From: Desulfobacteraceae bacterium
GTDB lineage: Bacteria; Desulfobacterota; Desulfobacteria; Desulfobacterales; Desulfobacteraceae
NCBI GenBank assembly: GCA_003354055.1
Contig: PIVQ01000247.1
Location: 1 to 9,476 of the forward strand
DNA: 9,476 nt
Direction of reading: 5' to 3'
Position 1 is the stretch's first letter, and every line of letters starts with the position of its first letter. The position numbers and the translations under genes are program-made. The notes beneath the pieces are model-generated. The model was not told where the DNA came from. It saw only the letters and a list, made by a program, of their open reading frames with translations, and did not search any database. Below are positions 6,159 through 9,476 of this stretch, one piece after another.

Positions 6159-6257
6159 ATGGTAAAAAGCACGGCACCCCATACATCACCCGTTGAGCGG
6201 CTCCAGGCACGGCATGGCAGAAGAGATGTGCATGGCCACAGGAGCGCCTTTTTGTAA
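6159..6257 (+). CDS. Possible 32-codon leader ORF ahead of the MATE terminator
   Basis: An ATG at 6159 with AGGA (6146-6149) nine bases upstream opens a 32-residue frame ending in TAA at 6255-6257. This is after the proposed promoter and 27 bp before the terminator stem. The peptide is rich in Arg and His (ERLQARHGRRDVHGHR) and resembles nothing I know. It could be a leader peptide whose translation controls read-through, or a chance frame inside a small RNA. There is no evidence beyond position and the ribosome site. Confidence 0.25.
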   Translation: MVKSTAPHTSPVERLQARHGRRDVHGHRSAFL

Positions 6258-6283
6258 CCGATCAGTTTTAAATATAGATTACC

Positions 6284-6318
6284 AAAAGCCCGCTTCGTAA
6301 AGAAGCGGGCTTTTTTTT
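6284..6318 (+). terminator. Strong intrinsic terminator directly before the MATE start codon
   Basis: AAAAGCCCGCTTC (6284-6296) pairs perfectly over 13 bp with GAAGCGGGCTTTT (6302-6314) around a GTAAA loop, followed by eight T (6311-6318). Only 19 nt separate its end from the ATG at 6338, and these include the ribosome site GGAG (6324-6327). There is no room for a promoter after it, so it probably acts as an attenuator or ends a small RNA with partial read-through. Confidence 0.9.
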
Positions 6319-6337
6319 ATTTTGGAGAAACAGTATT

Positions 6338-7696
6338 ATGTTGAAGTTCAGTGAATCACAGAAGAGTTTTTTAGGATTGCTGCTCACCCTGGCGATACCC
6401 ATTGCATTGCAAAATCTTCTGACCTGCTCCATGAGTGTCATTGACATCCTCATGGTGGGCCAGCTCAATGAAACCGCCATAGCAGCAGTGGGCATTGCCA
6501 ATCAATTTGTCTTTATGTTTATTGTTATTCAATACGGCATCCACTCCGGGGTATCCATTTTCACAGCCCAGTACTGGGGAAAAAAAGAGATGACCCGGAT
6601 CAAACACCTGTCCGGCATGGGTATTCTGGTGGGACTTGCCGTGGCAGGCGTGTTCTCTTATGTGGCCCTGGTGCTGCCGGACAACCTCATCTCCCTTTTC
6701 TCAAAGGATGAGGCAGTAGTTCGCCTGGGGGCGGATTATATCAGGATAGTGGGCGTTTCCTTTGCCTTTTCGGCCGTAATTTTTTCATTCATGTGCAACC
6801 TGAGAAGTATGGGTTTTGTCAAGGTTCCCATGGTCTGTTCCATGGTGGCCGTTACCCTGAATATAATTCTCAATTACATCCTTATCTTCGGTCACTTTGG
6901 ATTTCCCGCCCTCGGGGTCACCGGCGCCGCCATTGCCACCTGCACCGCAAAGATAGTCGAAAGTCTTTTCATGGTCGGCATCATATACGGGAAGCGCTAT
7001 CCCCTGGCCGCCACCGTCAAAGAAATGTTCAGTTTTGACCGCCCCTTTTTTGGACGGGTCCTTGCCACCTGTTGGCCGGTATTTCTCAATGAGCTGTTCT
7101 GGGTCACGGGCATCAGTCTTTATAAGCTCGTTTATGCACGCATCGGTACGGAGTCCATTGCTGCCGTAAACATTGTAACCACCCTCGAAGAGTTCATGTT
7201 CATCCCTTTTTTCGGCATCTTCCACGGGGGATCCATCATGATCGGCAACAGCATCGGTGCAGGGCGAAAAGAAACCGCCCATGCATACGGGAAGTTTCTT
7301 TTGATCTCCCAACTGATCATGGCTGTCGGAGCAGGTGCTCTCATGATTTTTTCCCGGGGGTTTGTACTCTCTTTCTACAATATTTCCCCGGCCACCTATG
7401 AAAATGCCTATTATCTCATGCTGGTGTCAGGCCTTGTGTTCTGGACCAAAACAACTAACTTCACAAATATAGTCTCCGTGCTCAGGGGCGGGGGAGATAC
7501 CCGGTTCGGGTTTTTTCTGGACCTTACCGGTGTCTGGTGCATCGGGGTTCCCATGGCCTTTTTTGCCGCCTTCTACCTGAACCTTCCGGTCTACTGGGTC
7601 ATGGCCCTTATTGCCGTGGAAGAGCTGTTCAAGCTGTGTGTAGGCATTCCCCGGTTCTTTTCAAAGAAGTGGATCCGAAATCTTGTGGAGGCTTGA
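6338..7696 (+). CDS. MATE-family multidrug/metabolite efflux pump
   Basis: This 452-residue integral membrane protein fits the 12-helix, two-bundle MATE fold (NorM/DinF-like) and has normal length. The first helix segment ends in the hallmark DILMVGQLNETAIAAVGIANQ (residues 36-56). The second half contains the family pattern VLRGGGDTRFGF (381-392) before its last helices. MATE pumps expel cationic drugs, dyes or metabolites across the inner membrane using Na+ or H+ gradients; which ion is used cannot be told here. The ATG at 6338 follows GGAG by ten bases. The terminator just upstream suggests that transcription into this gene is controlled by read-through. It is convergent with the GNAT-like gene and no partner gene is adjacent, so the physiological substrate is unknown. 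Confidence 0.95.
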   Translation: MLKFSESQKSFLGLLLTLAIPIALQNLLTCSMSVIDILMVGQLNETAIAAVGIANQFVFMFIVIQYGIHSGVSIFTAQYWGKKEMTRIKHLSGMGILVGLAVAGVFSYVALVLPDNLISLFSKDEAVVRLGADYIRIVGVSFAFSAVIFSFMCNLRSMGFVKVPMVCSMVAVTLNIILNYILIFGHFGFPALGVTGAAIATCTAKIVESLFMVGIIYGKRYPLAATVKEMFSFDRPFFGRVLATCWPVFLNELFWVTGISLYKLVYARIGTESIAAVNIVTTLEEFMFIPFFGIFHGGSIMIGNSIGAGRKETAHAYGKFLLISQLIMAVGAGALMIFSRGFVLSFYNISPATYENAYYLMLVSGLVFWTKTTNFTNIVSVLRGGGDTRFGFFLDLTGVWCIGVPMAFFAAFYLNLPVYWVMALIAVEELFKLCVGIPRFFSKKWIRNLVEA

Positions 7697-7764
7697 TGGT
7701 TTAACTGCTATCCCCTGACCTTTGAGGACGGAGAACTAACCACCATCGGGAGGTGGAGCCGATG
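7695..7764. other. Foldable intergenic segment after the MATE gene
   Basis: This segment follows the MATE stop codon and has several pairing options. GATGG (7695-7699) pairs with CCATC (7743-7747). CCACC (7740-7744) pairs with GGTGG (7752-7756). CATCGG (7744-7749) pairs with CCGATG (7759-7764), which excludes the first two. It lacks a U-tract, so it is not a standard terminator. It could be a 3' UTR structure or an end remnant of a mobile element. The rest of the gap to 7803 shows only a weak AACCG/CGGTT hairpin. Confidence 0.3.
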
Positions 7765-7803
7765 TAAGTGAACTGAAAATTTTTCGCCAACCGGAAAAAC
7801 GGT

Positions 7804-8262
7804 TTATTTACAATAATTGTTTTCGAGCCTGAACACGTCCCATTTTGTAATCGGATTGAATCCAAGACTTTCAATAATGTCACCCCCCAGGTTGAATGCC
7901 CTAAGTACTCTCATTTCAACTCTGGAACATGTTTCAGCCATTGACTGGTCTATGGCATGGTTCAGCAACAACAACTTATTTTTTGGTGATCTGAACGCTT
8001 CCCTCAAATAGATATCTTCTATATAAAACACTGGTGATCCTGTATAGCTTGCAAATTTAAAACTATATAGGTAAAAGCCGACAGGCTGGTCTTCAATGAA
8101 ACTTAAGAATGCATATGCAATCGGATTCTTGCTTAAAAAGGCACTGGCATAAGAATCCCTTTGGGCTGTATACAGCTCCTCCTGGTTTTCATCCGCTGCC
8201 AGCTGATAGTTCAGGTCAAATAAAACATCAATATTTGATTCTTCGACTTTAATAAAATTCAT
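7804..8262 (-). CDS. GNAT-like acetyltransferase family protein with degenerate acetyl-CoA loop
   Basis: This 152-residue protein has the GNAT strand-helix order. The N-terminal strand is FIKVEESNIDVLFDL, the central strands are IAYAFLSFIEDQPVGFYLYS and SPVFYIEDIYLREAF (76-90), then a long helix and a final ESLGFNPITKWDVFRL (131-146) typical of the GNAT C-terminus. The pyrophosphate-binding loop, normally R/Q-x-x-G-x-G/A after the fourth strand, reads RSPKNK (91-96) and lacks both glycines. The protein may therefore bind acetyl-CoA poorly or have another role. Start ATG 8262 has no good ribosome site (GGA lies about 14 bases upstream), so expression may be weak. The gene and its upstream region are visibly AT-richer than the MATE gene, which fits acquisition from elsewhere. 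Substrate unknown. Confidence 0.7.
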   Translation of the reverse strand: MNFIKVEESNIDVLFDLNYQLAADENQEELYTAQRDSYASAFLSKNPIAYAFLSFIEDQPVGFYLYSFKFASYTGSPVFYIEDIYLREAFRSPKNKLLLLNHAIDQSMAETCSRVEMRVLRAFNLGGDIIESLGFNPITKWDVFRLENNYCK

Positions 8263-8368
8263 GGATAAAACAAATTTCCAATTTTAAATTAACATCTTGG
8301 AAGAAAATCATTTCCCGGAAAAAAACGCAATAGGATATATTTTTGGTTATAGCCCACTGATCAGCACC

Positions 8369-8433
8369 ACCTATAGAATTGATAAAACCTATAAAAATAA
8401 TCAATTTGTTAAACTCTTTGGAATTTTATAGGT
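8369..8433. repeat. Three copies of a 12-bp ACCTATARAAWT repeat, two direct and one inverted
   Basis: ACCTATAGAATT (8369-8380) and ACCTATAAAAAT (8387-8398) are direct copies 18 bp apart. AATTTTATAGGT (8422-8433) is an inverted copy, making a perfect 10-bp inverted repeat with the second. They lie in the AT-rich gap between the GNAT-like gene and the HesB remnant. They could be operator sites, iterons or recombination remnants. Nothing else recognisable lies in 8263-8448. Confidence 0.4.
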
Positions 8434-8448
8434 ATTAAGCCTGTCTGA

Positions 8449-8589
8449 GTCCCTTATTACAAGGTCCGACCATCTAAAAACAGGAAAGCAGATCAGAAAC
8501 AGGTAAAGGCCTTTTTTAAAGACAAGAATATTCAACCGGTGAAAATTGTCCTGAACAATGGCGGTTGCAACAACGGCAGCAGCCGGTAA
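8449..8589 (+). pseudogene. Truncated HesB/IscA-like protein remnant
   Basis: In frame 1, from after the TGA at 8446 to a TAA at 8587, the frame reads from 8488 as ADQKQVKAFFKDKNIQPVKI and continues VLNNGGCNNG. This resembles the first third of small HesB/IscA-like proteins of Desulfobacterota, which as I recall them carry a helix, a P-hydrophobic-R/K-hydrophobic strand, then LN-x-GGC-G-P. There is no start codon in the open stretch, and the frame stops right after the first cysteine region. The C-terminal cysteines of the family are missing. I infer a decayed or recombined fragment, overlapped in another frame by the first codons of the next gene. The match is short, so the call is tentative. 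Confidence 0.42.
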
Positions 8590-9082
8590 GCGAGGCGACA
8601 TTGCTTTGAAAGTCCATATCTACCCCAAGATTGAACGCCAGTTGACTGCTCTGGAAGCCCGGGCCAATGCGCCAGCCTTTGCTGCAGAACGGGCAAGACA
8701 AATCATTGCTACCCTGATCCGGGACGGTAATCTGACCAATTCAGGCCTGCTTCGGCGCAGGTCTGACAGACGGGTAAAGAACTGCCTTAAGTTCAATCTG
8801 GGAAGCGGATTCCGGCTGGTATGCATCAAGGAGAAAAACCATCTATTTGTTATGTTTGTCGGCCATCATGATGCCTGTGATACCTGGCTGGATACCTATA
8901 GGAAAAAACGCCCTCATAAAACAGACCGGAGCATGATCGCTTTCCCGGTAGATACAGACCCAGGCGGCCATACCGAAAAGAAGATCCGGCCCGTTACAGA
9001 TGTAAGTTTGACGGAAGAACCAAGGTTTCCAGAGATCAGCCAGAAGGATTTACGACGGGTATTCAACGGACTTGTCAGTTAA
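8558..9082 (+). CDS. RelE/HigB-like protein with extra C-terminal tail; start uncertain
   Basis: The 174-residue frame has a RelE/ParE-superfamily-like core. It opens with LKVHIYPKIERQLTALEARA (17-36), continues through helices, then has strand-rich LKFNLGSGFRLVCIKEKN and LFVMFVGHHDACDTWLD. The GHHD-x-x-D-x-W ending is typical of this toxin-like group. Residues from about 120 on (a Pro- and charge-rich linker, then FPEISQKDLRRVFNGLVS) are not part of a usual RelE-type toxin. ATG 8558 lies inside the HesB-like remnant and has no ribosome site. TTG 8606, ten bases after GAGG (8592-8595), would start the protein at residue 17, exactly where the recognisable core begins, and may be the true start. 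No antitoxin gene is adjacent on either side, so a classical toxin-antitoxin role is uncertain. Confidence 0.6.
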   Translation: MAVATTAAAGKRGDIALKVHIYPKIERQLTALEARANAPAFAAERARQIIATLIRDGNLTNSGLLRRRSDRRVKNCLKFNLGSGFRLVCIKEKNHLFVMFVGHHDACDTWLDTYRKKRPHKTDRSMIAFPVDTDPGGHTEKKIRPVTDVSLTEEPRFPEISQKDLRRVFNGLVS

Positions 9083-9142
9083 GGATCGGCTCCTAAATCA
9101 CTTGATCTTTTGTAACGATTCCTAAACAGCCCCCCACTACAT

Positions 9143-9204
9143 ATGGCATAGAATTTGATTATTTACGTATAATCAGATAATATTTTGTAACATCTGTATG
9201 CCAT
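9143..9204 (+). promoter_or_regulatory. Promoter with nested inverted repeats ahead of the solute-binding protein gene
   Basis: ATGGCATA (9143-9150) and TATGCCAT (9197-9204) form an 8-bp inverted repeat. It encloses a second one, TGATTAT (9156-9162) and ATAATCA (9169-9175). A perfect TATAAT (9168-9173) sits inside the inner repeat, with no good -35. TGGCAT-N5-TTGA (9144-9158) is a partial sigma-54 type -24/-12 match with GA in place of GC. The nested repeats suggest regulator binding over the promoter. Confidence 0.4.
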
Positions 9205-9225
9205 CTGAGAAAAGGGAGCACCACT

Positions 9226-9476
9226 ATGCCGGGTTACTGTGTCATAGATAGTAATAACCGCAAACGAATGGGAAAAATAATAAAAACAGGGTTTCTTGCC
9301 TTTTTTGCCCTGGTGTTATCGATTTCGCCCCTAAATGCCCGGGAGATGGTTATTCTGACCTGCGAAGAACCGCCGACGAATTATGAACACAATGATAACA
9401 TCGTTGGCATCAGTGTGGATATTGTCCGGGCAATCCTTGATCAATTTAAAAAAAAGAATGAGGTAAAATTGTTGCC
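9226..9476 (+). CDS. Secreted solute-binding protein, family 3-like (N-terminal part, 3' end outside window)
   Basis: Only the first 83 codons are visible; the frame runs off the window. The ATG at 9226 has GGGAG (9214-9218) seven bases upstream. A second ATG (9268, residue 15) lacks a ribosome site, although the signal peptide proper begins there: MGKIIKT, a hydrophobic core at 22-36, and likely cleavage after LNA (residue 38). The mature start (REMVILTCEEPPTNYE, then GISVDIVRAILDQF) has the layout of family-3 solute-binding proteins: a first strand, a ligand-binding loop with an aromatic residue, then G-hydrophobic-x-V/F-D and a helix. The TCEEPP segment resembles standalone binding proteins of Desulfobacterota rather than classical amino-acid ABC components. 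The ligand is unknown. Confidence 0.75.
   Translation, partial: MPGYCVIDSNNRKRMGKIIKTGFLAFFALVLSISPLNAREMVILTCEEPPTNYEHNDNIVGISVDIVRAILDQFKKKNEVKLL

Noticed and set aside
6785..7312. 175-codon minus-strand frame opposite the MATE gene
   Set aside because: Rich in Asp, Gly and His, as expected from the complement of a membrane protein gene; no independent support.

Overview
The window looks like chromosome of an anaerobic, sulfate-reducer-like member of the Desulfobacterota (Desulfobacteraceae-type). This is inferred from a short rubrerythrin, a lone periplasmic solute-binding protein at each edge, Cache-domain sensor proteins of a type common in that group, and a small fragment resembling the HesB/IscA-like proteins of these bacteria. 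No rRNA, tRNA, CRISPR array or complete insertion sequence is visible. Most genes have clear Shine-Dalgarno sites.

Layout. At 1-585 is the C-terminal part of a family-3-type solute-binding protein. Converging on it is a MocR-type regulator (638-2071, minus), which is divergent from an EamA/DMT exporter (2238-3089) across a repeat-rich 166-bp control region. Next is a plus-strand three-gene cluster: a small two-domain cytoplasmic protein with a winged-helix-like N-terminus (3254-3706), a secreted Cache-like protein (3749-4354), and a membrane-bound Cache-HAMP protein that ends without any output domain (4387-5295). A strong hairpin at 5365-5395 separates it from the convergent rubrerythrin gene (5416-5916, minus).

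The 421-bp gap at 5917-6337 has no large gene. It appears to hold back-to-back promoters: one for rubrerythrin and one reading toward a MATE efflux pump (6338-7696). A 13-bp-stem intrinsic terminator ends only about 20 nt before the MATE start codon, so MATE expression probably depends on read-through (attenuation). Otherwise the leader is a free-standing small RNA or carries a 32-codon ORF.

The right part (7697-9225) looks accessory. It has a foldable intergenic segment, a GNAT-like protein with a degenerate acetyl-CoA loop (7804-8262, minus), an AT-rich stretch with three copies of a 12-bp repeat, a truncated HesB-like remnant, and a RelE/HigB-like protein with an unusual tail whose first codons overlap the remnant in another frame. 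The window closes with the N-terminus of a second secreted solute-binding protein (9226 to edge).

Functional themes are small-molecule export under possible ligand control (MocR-EamA, attenuator-MATE), extracytoplasmic sensing (the Cache pair and solute-binding proteins) and oxidative-stress defence (rubrerythrin). The best candidate for something undescribed is the 3.1-5.3 kb cluster: a secreted and a membrane copy of the same sensor domain, with no visible output module, next to a small putative regulator.
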